From: Stenotrophomonas maltophilia
Lineage (GTDB): Bacteria > Pseudomonadota > Gammaproteobacteria > Xanthomonadales > Xanthomonadaceae
Assembly (NCBI RefSeq): GCF_023518235.1
Contig: NZ_CP090423.1
Span: 3,037,001-3,101,000 of the forward strand
Reading direction: 5' to 3'
Length of the DNA: 64,000 bases
The position numbers and the translations under genes were made by a program. Each line of letters opens with the position of its first letter. The stretch's first letter is position 1. Positions 41,813 through 51,629 of this stretch are shown here, one piece after another. The notes under the pieces were generated by a model. The model worked only from the letters and a program-made list of their open reading frames with translations, did no database searches and was not told the origin of the DNA.

Positions 41813-42649
41813 ATGGACCTGCGCCTGCCCACCCTCGCCCTGCTGTCGGCCTTGTTGCTGGCCCCCGCGCAGGCCGCCGATGCGCCGAAGCTGCGCGCGG
41901 ACCAGTGCGGCATCCGCACCGATTACGACGTGCTGGTGGACAGCGGTGGCATCTGGCTGCGGCACGGGCCGCAGGCGCCGCACGAGGTGGTGTTCCACGA
42001 TGGGGTGCTGAGCCTGGACGATACGATCGTGCCGGTCAGCGCCGCCGACGCCGCACGCCTGCGCCAGCTCGAGGCCGGCGCCCGCCAGTTGATGCCGGCG
42101 GCCACGGCGCTGGCCCAGGAAGTGAGCGGGCTGAGCTTCGACGTGCTCGACGGAGTCTATGAAAGCCTGACCGGCACCGCCAACAGCCGCAAGGTACGGC
42201 GCCTGCGCCGGCAGGCCGACGACTGGATCGGCGGCACGCTGGGCAAGGGCTACTGGGAACAAGCCGTGTTCGGGCCGGGCTTCGAGGCCAAGGTGCAGGA
42301 CATGGCCGAGTCGCTGTCCGCGTCCATCGCCCGCAGCATGCTCTGGCAGATCTTCACCGGCCGCAGCGACGCCATGGAGGCGCGCGCCGACCGCCTGGAC
42401 GCGCAGATGGAGCAGCAGCTGGAAGGCCGCGCCGAGCGTATCGAAGCCCGCGCGCAGGCGCTGTGCCCGCTGGTGCAGGCGCTGGCTGACACCCACGACG
42501 CGCTGGAGGTGCGCTACCAGGGCCAACCGCTGCGGCTGCTGGAGCGCAGCGAGGGGATCCGGGTCGAGCACGCCGCCGACACCGGCCTTCAGGTGTCGGC
42601 CGGGCCGGATGAGCGGCCACTGGGGAACGCGGTTGCGCCCACGCGGTAG
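41813..42649 (+). CDS. DUF2884 (YggN-like) secreted protein
   Basis: The 278-residue protein has a signal peptide (MDLRLPTLALLSALLLAPAQA) and then a DUF2884-type chain: CGIRTDYDVLVDSGGIWLRHG, VVFHDGVLSLDDTIVPVSAADAARLRQLEAGARQLMPAA and a long helical, Arg/Glu-rich C-terminal half. DUF2884 proteins are periplasmic and of unknown function. The gene is divergent from nrdA and is followed by a GTAGAGCCGAGC-type inverted repeat. Confidence 0.78.
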   Translation: MDLRLPTLALLSALLLAPAQAADAPKLRADQCGIRTDYDVLVDSGGIWLRHGPQAPHEVVFHDGVLSLDDTIVPVSAADAARLRQLEAGARQLMPAATALAQEVSGLSFDVLDGVYESLTGTANSRKVRRLRRQADDWIGGTLGKGYWEQAVFGPGFEAKVQDMAESLSASIARSMLWQIFTGRSDAMEARADRLDAQMEQQLEGRAERIEARAQALCPLVQALADTHDALEVRYQGQPLRLLERSEGIRVEHAADTGLQVSAGPDERPLGNAVAPTR

Positions 42650-42664
42650 CCACGCGGCGCTGCT

Positions 42665-42737
42665 GTAGAGCCGAGCCCATGCTCGGCTGCTTTTCGGCAC
42701 ATCATGCAAAAGCAGCCGAGCGTGGGCTCGGCTCTAC
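42665..42737. repeat. inverted repeat pair GTAGAGCCGAGC...GCTCGGCTCTAC
   Basis: GTAGAGCCGAGCCCATGCTCGGCTGC and its near-complement GCAGCCGAGCGTGGGCTCGGCTCTAC form a long hairpin, TTTTCGGCACATCATGCAAAA being the loop. It lies between convergent DUF2884 and zapE genes. This is a second family of S. maltophilia-type palindromes, also seen singly at 38796. Confidence 0.75.
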
Positions 42738-42751
42738 AAACGGCACTACCC

Positions 42752-43852
42752 TCACGCCCGGTGCGGGGTTCCCAGATACTCGGCGCTCTGCATCTCGATC
42801 AGGCGCGAGGCGGTGCGCTCGAACGCGCCCTGCAGGCGCTGGCCGGTGTACAGCTCGATCGGCGAGGTGCTGGCGGTGCAGACCAGATTGACGTGGCGGT
42901 CGTACAGCTCGTCGATCAGGTTGACGAAGCGGCGCGCGGCATCTTCGTTCAGGCGGTCGAAGGCAGGAATGCCGCCCAGCAGCACCGTGTTGAACTCGTG
43001 CGCGATCTCGATGTAGTCCGAGGGCCCGCGCGGGCCCTCGCACAGGGCGGCGAAATCGAACCAGGCAATGCTCTTGCCGCGGCCGCGCACCGGAATCTTG
43101 CGGCCCTCGATTTCGATGTTGCCGGGCTTGGCCGGCTGGCCGCCACTGAGTTCGGTCCAGCGCGTGGCCAGCCAGGCATCGCTGTCGGCGGCCAGCGGCG
43201 CGCGGTACACCGGCGAGCGGGTCAGCGCGCGCATGCGGTAGTCCTCGGTGCCTTCGGCGTACAGCTCCACGCAGAAGCGCTGCAGCAGGCCGATGGCCGG
43301 CAGGAAGCTCTCGCGCTGCAGGCCGTTGAGGTACAGGTTCTCCACCGCTGTGTTGGAGGTGGTGACCAGGGTCACGCCTTCGGCAAACAGGCGCTCCAGC
43401 AGCCGTGCCAGCAGCATCGCGTCGCCGATGTCGGTGACGAAGAACTCGTCCAGCACCAGCACGCGCAGGTTGCTGCGCCATTCCTGGGCGATCTTCGCCA
43501 GCGGGTCGCTCTGGCCCTGGTGCTCGCGCAGGCGCTCGTGGACGCTGCGCATGAAGCGGTGGAAATGCGTGCGGTACTTCTGCTTGATCGGCAGGCCGTC
43601 GTAGAACAGGTCGACCAGGAAGGTCTTGCCGCGGCCGACACCGCCCCAGAAGTACAGGCCCTTGACCGGCTCGGGCTTCTTCCAGAACGAAGACAGGCGG
43701 TCCAGCCAGCCGTCCTCGGCGCTGTCGACCAGGCCCCGATGGATGCGGTCCAGCTCGGCCAGCGCCGCATGCTGGGCCGGGTCGTCCTGCCAGTCGCCAC
43801 GGGCGACTCCTTCGGCATAGCGCTGCGAAGGCGTCAGCTCGGCTGCACTCAT
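42752..43852 (-). CDS. zapE: cell division ATPase ZapE (AFG1-like)
   Basis: The 366-residue P-loop protein has Walker A GGVGRGKTFLVDLF, Walker B LRVLVLDEFFVTDIGDAMLL, the sensor TLVTTSNTAVENLY, and the AFG1-specific LQRESFLPAIGLLQRFC and LNEDAARRFVNLIDELYDRHVNLV segments. ZapE binds FtsZ and affects Z-ring stability under stress in E. coli. ATG 43852 overlaps the stop of the upstream hydrolase gene by 4 bases (ATGA), so they are coupled. Confidence 0.93.
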   Translation of the reverse strand: MSAAELTPSQRYAEGVARGDWQDDPAQHAALAELDRIHRGLVDSAEDGWLDRLSSFWKKPEPVKGLYFWGGVGRGKTFLVDLFYDGLPIKQKYRTHFHRFMRSVHERLREHQGQSDPLAKIAQEWRSNLRVLVLDEFFVTDIGDAMLLARLLERLFAEGVTLVTTSNTAVENLYLNGLQRESFLPAIGLLQRFCVELYAEGTEDYRMRALTRSPVYRAPLAADSDAWLATRWTELSGGQPAKPGNIEIEGRKIPVRGRGKSIAWFDFAALCEGPRGPSDYIEIAHEFNTVLLGGIPAFDRLNEDAARRFVNLIDELYDRHVNLVCTASTSPIELYTGQRLQGAFERTASRLIEMQSAEYLGTPHRA

Positions 43853-44520
43853 GCTGCCGCGCCCAGCCAGTGCTTGACGCCGTGGGTGAGCGCGCCGCGC
43901 AGGTCGATCAGCTTGCGGTGGAAGAAGTGGCTGGTGTCGGGCATGCGCACCAGTTCGTGCGGTGCGCCCAGGGTGTCCAGCCACTGGTAGACCGCCTGCG
44001 GGTCGACGATCTCGTCCTGCTCGCCCTGGATCACCAGCCAGCGTGCCGGCGGTTGCACGCCGTCGAAATCCCAGCGGCCAGCAGGCGGTGCGATCGAGAT
44101 CAGCGCCTCCGGCTGCAGTTCACCTGCCGCCTTCAGCGAAACGAACGACCCGAAGCTGAAGCCGGCCAGCCACAGGCGATCGTCCGAGCGCTGGCTGCGC
44201 ACCCAGGCGACGACGGCCTTCAGGTCGTCCTGCTCGCCTGCGCCGTGGTCGAACTCACCGGCCGAGGCGCCCACGCTGCGGAAGTTGAAGCGCACCGTGG
44301 CGATGCCCAGCTCGCGCAGGGTGGTGGCGGTCATGGTGACCACCTTGTTGTGCAGGGTGCCGCCTTCGGTGGACAGCGGATGGCAGATGACGGCCACGAT
44401 CGGCTGCGCCGGCACATCGGCCTTGGGCAGGTCGACGACCACTTCCAGCGGACCGGCCGGGCCGTCCAGTTCGAGGCAGGCGGTTTCGCCGGGGGCGACG
44501 GGGAACAAGGGCTTGTGCAT
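43849..44520 (-). CDS. alpha/beta hydrolase (CocE/NonD-like, YfrB type)
   Basis: The 223-residue protein has an alpha/beta hydrolase fold: VAVICHPLSTEGGTLHNKVV (oxyanion region), RFNFRSVGASAGEFDHGAGEQDDLKAVVAWV, the nucleophile elbow LAGFSFGSFVSLKAAG (G-x-S-x-G), an Asp in VIQGEQDEIVDPQAVY and a His in MPDTSHFFHRKL. This is the widespread family of short hydrolases of unknown substrate. It is upstream of and coupled to zapE, and divergent from the EamA transporter gene, with 43 bases between the starts. Confidence 0.85.
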   Translation of the reverse strand: MHKPLFPVAPGETACLELDGPAGPLEVVVDLPKADVPAQPIVAVICHPLSTEGGTLHNKVVTMTATTLRELGIATVRFNFRSVGASAGEFDHGAGEQDDLKAVVAWVRSQRSDDRLWLAGFSFGSFVSLKAAGELQPEALISIAPPAGRWDFDGVQPPARWLVIQGEQDEIVDPQAVYQWLDTLGAPHELVRMPDTSHFFHRKLIDLRGALTHGVKHWLGAAA

Positions 44521-44563
44521 GGCACCATGATACCGTCCCCCGCCCCTGCCCTGTGCCCGCCTC

Positions 44564-45421
44564 ATGCTCTACCTGTCCCTGGCTGTGATCTGCAGTGTGC
44601 TGGTTTCGGTGTTGTTGAAGGTGGCCGGACGCCGCCAGCTGGATGTCGCGCAGATGGTCACCTGGAACTACCTGGTGGCGGCAACGCTCACGGCCGTGGT
44701 GCTGCAACCACCGTTGGACGCGCTGCGCGCGCCGCATGCGCCGTGGCTGTCGCTGCTGGCGCTGGCGGTGGTGCTGCCGTCGATCTTCCTGGTGCTGGGC
44801 CGCGCGGTGGCGGTGGCCGGCATCGTCCGCAGTGATGTGGCGCAGCGGCTGTCGCTGCTGCTGTCGCTGGCCGCGGCGTTCCTGTTCTTCGGCCAGACCG
44901 CTACGCCGTGGAAGCTGGCCGGCCTGGCGCTGGGCCTGGTCGCCATGGTGGCGATCAGCCTGCGCCCGCGCGGCCCGGCGATGGCGGCCTCGCCCGGCGG
45001 CTGGGGCTGGCTGCTGGGCGTATGGGGCGGGTTTGCCGTGGTCGACGTGCTGCTGAAGCAGGTGGCGCTGTCCGGTACGCCATCGATGGCGGCGGTGCTG
45101 GCCAGCTTCAGCGTGGCCTTCGTGCTGATGCTGGCGCTGCAGCTGTGGCGGCATTTCAGTGGCCGCAGCCGGCTGGCCTGGCGCAACCTCGGCGCGGGTG
45201 CACTGCTGGGCCTGCTCAATGGCGGCAACATTCTTTTCTATGTGCACGCGCACCAGGCGATGCCGGACAGCCCGGCCACCGTGTTTGCCGGCATGAACAT
45301 CGGCGTGGTGGTACTGGGTGCGCTGGTGGGTGTATTCGCCTTCGGCGAGGCCACCACGAGGTGGAACCGCGCCGGCCTGGCGCTGGCGGTGCTGGCGATC
45401 GGGTTGATCGCCTGGGGGTGA
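44564..45421 (+). CDS. EamA-family (DMT) transporter
   Basis: The 285-residue protein has about ten membrane segments arranged as two related halves, typical of drug/metabolite transporters (LVSVLLKVAGRRQLDVAQMVTWNYLVAA in the first half, FAVVDVLLKQVALSGTPSM in the second). No substrate can be inferred. The start ATG 44564 is close to the divergent hydrolase start. Confidence 0.85.
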   Translation: MLYLSLAVICSVLVSVLLKVAGRRQLDVAQMVTWNYLVAATLTAVVLQPPLDALRAPHAPWLSLLALAVVLPSIFLVLGRAVAVAGIVRSDVAQRLSLLLSLAAAFLFFGQTATPWKLAGLALGLVAMVAISLRPRGPAMAASPGGWGWLLGVWGGFAVVDVLLKQVALSGTPSMAAVLASFSVAFVLMLALQLWRHFSGRSRLAWRNLGAGALLGLLNGGNILFYVHAHQAMPDSPATVFAGMNIGVVVLGALVGVFAFGEATTRWNRAGLALAVLAIGLIAWG

Positions 45422-45722
45422 GCGTTGGTTGCGGCGGGCCATTTCCGCGCCCGCGGTGGGATGTCACTTTTCTTTTCGCGCGAAAAGAAAAGTAACCAAA
45501 AGAAACGCGCCGCCAATCGCGAGCCGGTGCTGTGCACCGGTCCCCTGCGCTTCTCGGTGAACCAGGGGACGGCGCCGAACTCGCTGCGCTCAGACATCGG
45601 CGCCTCTTCGCCCCTGATTCACCTGCGATGCTCGGCTCGCTTGAAGGCGGACTGGTAGATCAGAAGCAACGGCAGCATGCGTGCCGATCAAGATCCCTAC
45701 CAGAGCAGCTCCCCGGCGAACC
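45422..45722. other. 301-base gap with a 28-bp perfect palindrome
   Basis: ACTTTTCTTTTCGC/GCGAAAAGAAAAGT (45466-45493) is a perfect palindrome, immediately followed by AACCAAAAGAAACGCG. The rest of the gap has no gene with coding character. The palindrome with its AACCAAAAGAAA flank looks like a recurring intergenic element known in this bacterial group, and may act as a terminator for the EamA gene. Confidence 0.55.
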
Positions 45723-47171
45723 TTATTTGTCGAAGCCCAGCAGCAGCGGGTCGTGGTCGGAGCTGCGCCACGGGCCCTGCACGTTGCGGCCCTGGTAGCC
45801 GCTGGCGTCCTGCTCGTCGGCATTGCTGTGCCATTCGGCGGCACCGCGCAGGCGCTTGGCCATGCCCGGGCTCAGCAGCGCGTGGTCAAGACGGCCGCTG
45901 TAGCCGTTGTAGACGTAGCTGTAGGGGTGCTCGACCTTGGCCACCTTGAACGCGTCCTGCCAGCCCAGGTCATGCAGGGTGCGGATGGGATCTTCCATCG
46001 CGTAGGCATTGAAGTCGCCCAGCAGCACGATGTCCTTCACCTTCAGGCGCGCGGCTTCGCCATTCACCCACTGGTTGAGCTGGCGCGCCGATTCCACACG
46101 GGTGGCGTTCCAGCAGCCCTGGCCATCGTTCTGGTCGGCATCGGCACCGCTGGCATCGCGGCAGCCCTTCGACTTGAAGTGGTTGGCCACCACCATGAAC
46201 GGCGCGCCCTTGCCCTGGAAGGCCTGCGCCAGCGGCGCGCGGCTGTGTTCGGCAAACGGGCCATCGGTCCGGGTCAGCGGCTTGCCCAGCGGCTTGAACG
46301 ACCCACGCTTGTAGATGATGCCGACCCGGATCGGATTGGTGCCCGGGCCTTCGCCCGGATCCACCGCCACCCATTCGTCGTTCGGGTCGGTGCGCGGCAG
46401 TGCATTGAGCGCGGCCAGAAGTTCGGCGATGGCCGACTGCGGACCGTAGCCGTCGTTTTCCAGTTCCATCAGCGCGGCGATGTCGGTATCCAGGGCGCTG
46501 ATGGTGGCCACCAGCTTGGCCACCTGCGCCTTGTGCTCGTCCAGCGTGCGCGCGCCGCGCAGGGTCGGGAAGCCACCGCCCTGGCCATCACCATTGAAGA
46601 AGTTCTCCAGGTTGAACGCGGCGATCTGCAGGCTGCCCGGCACCTTCGGCACCGGCGGGCGCTGCAGTTCCGGCAGCTGCAACGCGCCGTCCACCTGCAG
46701 GCGGGCACGGCCCTGTGCGTCCACGCGCACGGTGCCTTCCACGTTGCGCAGCTGCATGCCGGTGCGCAGCACCGGATTGCCCGGCAGATAAGCCACGCTG
46801 CCGGGGTCGCGGGCATCGTTGCCGTCGTCCAGCAGCAGGCGGCGGCGCTGGTTGTCGGCCATCACCTGCTCACTGCCCGCGGTGCCCGGCGCGGCCACTT
46901 CGGTCGGCTGCCAGAGGCGGCCGTCGAAGGCCACCGTCAGCTCGCCGAAGCGTTCCAGGCCGTCGGTACCGGCCAGGGTCAGCGGCGCGGCGATGCGCAC
47001 GCGCTGGCCATCCAGCGCGCGCCAGTCCGAGGGCGCGGCGGTCAGCACCACGGTGGCGCTGCCGCGCGCGGCCGGCGTTACCGGGGCCGGTGCGGCCTGC
47101 GGCTGGGCCTGGGCGAAGGCGCTGGCCGGCAACAGCAGGGACAGGGCAAGGGCAAGGGAGCGGCGGCGCAT
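45723..47171 (-). CDS. secreted endonuclease/exonuclease/phosphatase-family nuclease
   Basis: The 482-residue protein has a signal peptide (MRRRSLALALSLLLPASAFA), an N-terminal beta-rich region (about 35-175) and an EEP catalytic domain. The active-site motifs appear in order: IAAFNLENFFNG, ALMELENDG, VVANHFKSKG, LLGDFNAYAMEDPI and SSDHDPLLLGF. This is the ExeM/NucH-like arrangement of extracellular DNases, which may scavenge DNA or act in biofilm turnover. The gene is followed by no obvious partner; a bidirectional terminator lies upstream at 47221. Confidence 0.9.
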   Translation of the reverse strand: MRRRSLALALSLLLPASAFAQAQPQAAPAPVTPAARGSATVVLTAAPSDWRALDGQRVRIAAPLTLAGTDGLERFGELTVAFDGRLWQPTEVAAPGTAGSEQVMADNQRRRLLLDDGNDARDPGSVAYLPGNPVLRTGMQLRNVEGTVRVDAQGRARLQVDGALQLPELQRPPVPKVPGSLQIAAFNLENFFNGDGQGGGFPTLRGARTLDEHKAQVAKLVATISALDTDIAALMELENDGYGPQSAIAELLAALNALPRTDPNDEWVAVDPGEGPGTNPIRVGIIYKRGSFKPLGKPLTRTDGPFAEHSRAPLAQAFQGKGAPFMVVANHFKSKGCRDASGADADQNDGQGCWNATRVESARQLNQWVNGEAARLKVKDIVLLGDFNAYAMEDPIRTLHDLGWQDAFKVAKVEHPYSYVYNGYSGRLDHALLSPGMAKRLRGAAEWHSNADEQDASGYQGRNVQGPWRSSDHDPLLLGFDK

Positions 47172-47220
47172 CGACGGGCGATTCCAGGGAAGAGGGGGCA
47201 CAGACTAACCCCGAAATGCG

Positions 47221-47246
47221 AAACCCCGCTTGCGCAGCGGGGTTTT
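47221..47246. terminator. bidirectional terminator
   Basis: AAACCCCGCT-TGCGC-AGCGGGGTTTT has a 9-bp stem flanked by A and T runs. It lies between the nuclease gene start and the cytochrome gene stop (both minus strand), so it ends the cytochrome transcript. Confidence 0.75.
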
Positions 47247-47268
47247 GGCCGTGGTGGGCAAAACCGGG

Positions 47269-47342
47269 GTAGTGCCGGCCGCTGGCCGGCAACCTCATGA
47301 TCTTCCTACGATGCGTGGTTGCCGGCCAGCGGCCGGCACTAC
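47269..47342. repeat. SMAG inverted pair
   Basis: GTAGTGCCGGCCGCTGGCCGGCAACC (47269-47294) and its exact complement GGTTGCCGGCCAGCGGCCGGCACTAC (47317-47342) face each other across a 22-base spacer, forming a dimeric hairpin 3' of the cytochrome gene. Confidence 0.85.
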
Positions 47343-47345
47343 CGT

Positions 47346-47864
47346 CTACTTCAGGTTGCCCAGCATCCAGTCCACGGTGGCGTGGATCTGCTCCTCGGTC
47401 AGTGCCGGGTTGCCGCCCTTGGGCGGCATGATGCCGCCGTCGGGGCCGGTGTAGCCCTCGATGGCGTGCTTGTAGAGGGTGTCCTTGCCCTGTGCCAGGC
47501 GCTTGTCCCAGTGCGCGTGATCCAGCGTCGGGGCCTGGCCGACCCCGGTGGTGTGGCAGGCCGTGCACAGGTTGTCGAAGATCACCTTGCCGTCCTTGGT
47601 GCCGCCGTAGGCCACCTGCGAGGCGGCCTTGGCCAGTGCGGCGGCCTTGGCCGCGGCCTGCGCAGCGGCGCCGGTACTGCCGGCATAGACCGCGCCGGTG
47701 GGCGAGATGCGCTGTTCGGTGCGCTTGGCTGCCGTGGGCGACACCTCGGGCGGAATCCGGGTGTGGATGTAGGCGGCAAGGAGGATCAGGCCGAGGGTGA
47801 TGGCCATCAACAGCGCGATCACCATGGAGAAGCGTTTCAGGAACTCCAGATCGTAATTCCGCAC
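47346..47864 (-). CDS. membrane-anchored c5-type cytochrome c
   Basis: The 172-residue protein has one N-terminal membrane anchor ([23 protein letters not shown]) and a C-terminal heme domain with the C-x-x-C-H site in [16 protein letters not shown] and the distal Met ligand in GGIMPPKGG. An Ala/Lys-rich linker connects them. It resembles the c5 family that carries electrons in the periplasm. The gene stands alone on the minus strand. Confidence 0.88.
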   Translation of the reverse strand: MRNYDLEFLKRFSMVIALLMAITLGLILLAAYIHTRIPPEVSPTAAKRTEQRISPTGAVYAGSTGAAAQAAAKAAALAKAASQVAYGGTKDGKVIFDNLCTACHTTGVGQAPTLDHAHWDKRLAQGKDTLYKHAIEGYTGPDGGIMPPKGGNPALTEEQIHATVDWMLGNLK

Positions 47865-47990
47865 TCTTCGTTACCCCTGGCTGATAGTCGTTGGACCACG
47901 GCTGAGCGACTGCGTGATGGGCCGAGTATAGAACGCGCTCCGCGTGCGACAACAGGCGTCACTGCTGGTGCGACGCAACATGCAGGGGCC

Positions 47991-48063
47991 GGGGTCAGAT
48001 CGCTTTTGCCATGCAAATGGGATCTGACCCCGGCAACAGCAGCCGGCCAGCGGCCGGCTCTAC
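47991..48063. repeat. 41-bp palindrome copy 3 plus SMAG-like half unit
   Basis: GGGGTCAGATCGCTTTT...ATGGGATCTGACCCC (47991-48031) is the third copy of the 41-bp design also found at 27516 and 28599. GCCGGCCAGCGGCCGGCTCTACC follows at about 48042-48064, overlapping the 3' end of the TetR gene. Confidence 0.75.
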
Positions 48064-48677
48064 CGGCTTGCGGGGGCGCCGATCGCGCGCAGGCAGAAGC
48101 TGCAGATCGCGTCCACCAGTGCGTCCTCGTCGCGATGCGCTTCGCGGCTGGGCGCGGTCGGGCCGACCATCGCTTCGGTGAATGCACCGACCAAGCAGGC
48201 GGCGGCCACATGTGCGTCCTGCGCCGGCAGCTCACCGGCCGCCACGCCTTCTTCCACCAGCCGCAGGAACACATCGCCGAACGCGCGCCGGCCGCGCATG
48301 CGCTCGGCTTCCACATCCGGGTCGACCGGTTCGACGATGAAGGCATGTGCCAGCCCCGGCCCGGCCAGGGCGCGACGGACGAAGGCGGTGATCGCCAGCC
48401 GCAACCGCTCGCTGGCGGCCTCCGGACCCTGCGCGATGCGCTCCATGATCGCCACTTCATGGGCCACCGCGGCGTTGAGCACTTCCACGAACAGCTCGGC
48501 CTTGGACGGGAAATGGCGGTAGATCAGCCCGGTGGATACCCCCGCCTGGGTCGCCACGGCGGTCACCGGGGCGTTGCGCCAGCCGCCGGTGGCGACCAGC
48601 GCGCGGGTCGCCAGCAGGATCCGTTCACGGGCGCCCGCCAGGCGTTCTTCCATCAATGCAGAGCGTTTGTAGGCCAT
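48060..48677 (-). CDS. TetR-family regulator divergent from the leucine-catabolism genes
   Basis: The 205-residue protein has a TetR helix-turn-helix ([50 protein letters not shown], about 17-66) and an all-helical ligand domain. It is divergent from liuA with 159 bases between, so it likely controls the liu genes. It is not the MerR-type LiuR known from Pseudomonas, which is notable. Two palindromes in the shared promoter (48692-48714) are candidate operators. Confidence 0.85.
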   Translation of the reverse strand: MAYKRSALMEERLAGARERILLATRALVATGGWRNAPVTAVATQAGVSTGLIYRHFPSKAELFVEVLNAAVAHEVAIMERIAQGPEAASERLRLAITAFVRRALAGPGLAHAFIVEPVDPDVEAERMRGRRAFGDVFLRLVEEGVAAGELPAQDAHVAAACLVGAFTEAMVGPTAPSREAHRDEDALVDAICSFCLRAIGAPASR

Positions 48678-48691
48678 GTTCTGATTCTAGT

Positions 48692-48714
48692 TTCAATTTT
48701 TGAATTCGTATTCA
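48692..48714. promoter_or_regulatory. overlapping palindromes, candidate TetR operator
   Basis: TTCAA-TTT-TTGAA (48692-48704) overlaps TGAAT-TCGT-ATTCA (48701-48714), 15-37 bases from the TetR gene start in the divergent promoter region. Position and symmetry suggest a regulator binding site. Confidence 0.45.
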
Positions 48715-48754
48715 CTTCTTACCCGAACCCCGCTACGCTGGGGCCATCGCCCGT

Positions 48755-48785
48755 GTGGATGGCGGTCCTGTACACCGCCATCCAC
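48755..48785 (+). promoter_or_regulatory. perfect hairpin in the liuA leader
   Basis: GTGGATGGCGGT-CCTGTAC-ACCGCCATCCAC is a perfect 12-bp stem ending about 51 bases before the liuA ATG. Without a U-tract it is not a classic terminator; it could protect or attenuate the leader. Confidence 0.4.
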
Positions 48786-48836
48786 TCCCCCGCCGGGTGC
48801 GTCCATTTCCCGCCATCCCGCCGTGGAGCCACCACA

Positions 48837-50000
48837 ATGCACGTGCCATCCCTGAACTTCGATCTTGGCGAAGACATCGACCTGCTGCGCCAGAGCGTGG
48901 CCCATTTTGCCGCCGCCGAGATCGCCCCGCTCGCCGCCGAGGCCGATGCGACCAACCAGTTCCCGCTGGCACTGTGGCCGAAGCTGGGCGAACAGGGCCT
49001 GCTCGGCCTGACCGTGGAAGAAGCATACGGCGGCACCGGCATGGGTTACCTGGCCCACGTGGTGGCGATGGAAGAGATCTCGCGCGCCTCCGGCGGCATC
49101 GCCCTGTCCTACGGTGCGCACTCCAACCTGTGCGTGAACCAGCTGCGCAAGAACGGCAGCGAGGAACAGAAGCAGCGCTTCCTCCCGGACCTGTGCAGCG
49201 GCGCCAAGGTGGGTGCGCTGGCGATGAGCGAACCGGGCGCCGGTTCGGACGTGGTGTCGATGAAGCTGCGCGCGGACAAGCGCGGCGACCGCTACGTGCT
49301 CAACGGCAACAAGATGTGGATCACCAACGGCCCGGACGCCGATGTGCTGGTGGTCTACGCCAAGACCGACATGGAGGCCGGCGCCAAGGGCATCACGGCC
49401 TTCCTGGTCGAGAAGGGCATGAAGGGTTTTTCCACCGCACAGAAGCTGGACAAGCTGGGCATGCGCTCCTCGCCCACCTGTGAACTGGTGTTCCAGGACT
49501 GCGAGATTCCCGAAGAGAACGTGCTCGGTGCGGTGGGCGGCGGCGTGCGCGTGCTGATGTCCGGCCTGGACTACGAGCGCGTGGTGCTGTCAGGTGGCCC
49601 GCTGGGCCTGATGGCCGCGGCAATGGACGTGGTGATGCCCTATGTACACGAGCGCCACCAGTTCGGCGAACCGATCGGCAGCTTCCAGCTGATCCAGGCC
49701 AAGATCGCCGACATGTACGTGGGCCTGGGCGCCTGCCGCGCCTATGTCTATGCCGTGGCGCGCGCCTGCGACCAGGGCCGTACCACCCGCCAGGATGCAG
49801 CCGGTGCGATCCTGTACGCCGCCGAGAAGGCGACCTGGCTGACCGGCCAAGCGATCCAGATCCTCGGTGGCAACGGCTACATCAACGAGTACCCGACCGG
49901 CCGCTTGTGGCGCGACGCCAAGCTGTATGAAATCGGCGCCGGCACCTCGGAGATCCGCCGCATGCTGATCGGCCGCGAACTGTTCCAGCGCACCCTGTAA
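48837..50000 (+). CDS. liuA: isovaleryl-CoA dehydrogenase
   Basis: The 387-residue FAD enzyme converts isovaleryl-CoA to 3-methylcrotonyl-CoA in leucine breakdown. It shows [44 protein letters not shown] and [42 protein letters not shown]. The catalytic base is in [16 protein letters not shown], the helix position characteristic of isovaleryl-CoA dehydrogenases, and the later EGTNE glutamate is replaced (IGAGTSE). It is the first gene of a unit with liuB (10-base gap) and liuD. Confidence 0.94.
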   Translation: MHVPSLNFDLGEDIDLLRQSVAHFAAAEIAPLAAEADATNQFPLALWPKLGEQGLLGLTVEEAYGGTGMGYLAHVVAMEEISRASGGIALSYGAHSNLCVNQLRKNGSEEQKQRFLPDLCSGAKVGALAMSEPGAGSDVVSMKLRADKRGDRYVLNGNKMWITNGPDADVLVVYAKTDMEAGAKGITAFLVEKGMKGFSTAQKLDKLGMRSSPTCELVFQDCEIPEENVLGAVGGGVRVLMSGLDYERVVLSGGPLGLMAAAMDVVMPYVHERHQFGEPIGSFQLIQAKIADMYVGLGACRAYVYAVARACDQGRTTRQDAAGAILYAAEKATWLTGQAIQILGGNGYINEYPTGRLWRDAKLYEIGAGTSEIRRMLIGRELFQRTL

Positions 50001-50010
50001 GGCCACCGCG

Positions 50011-51621
<1,611 letters not shown>

Positions 51622-51629
51622 CCCATGCC

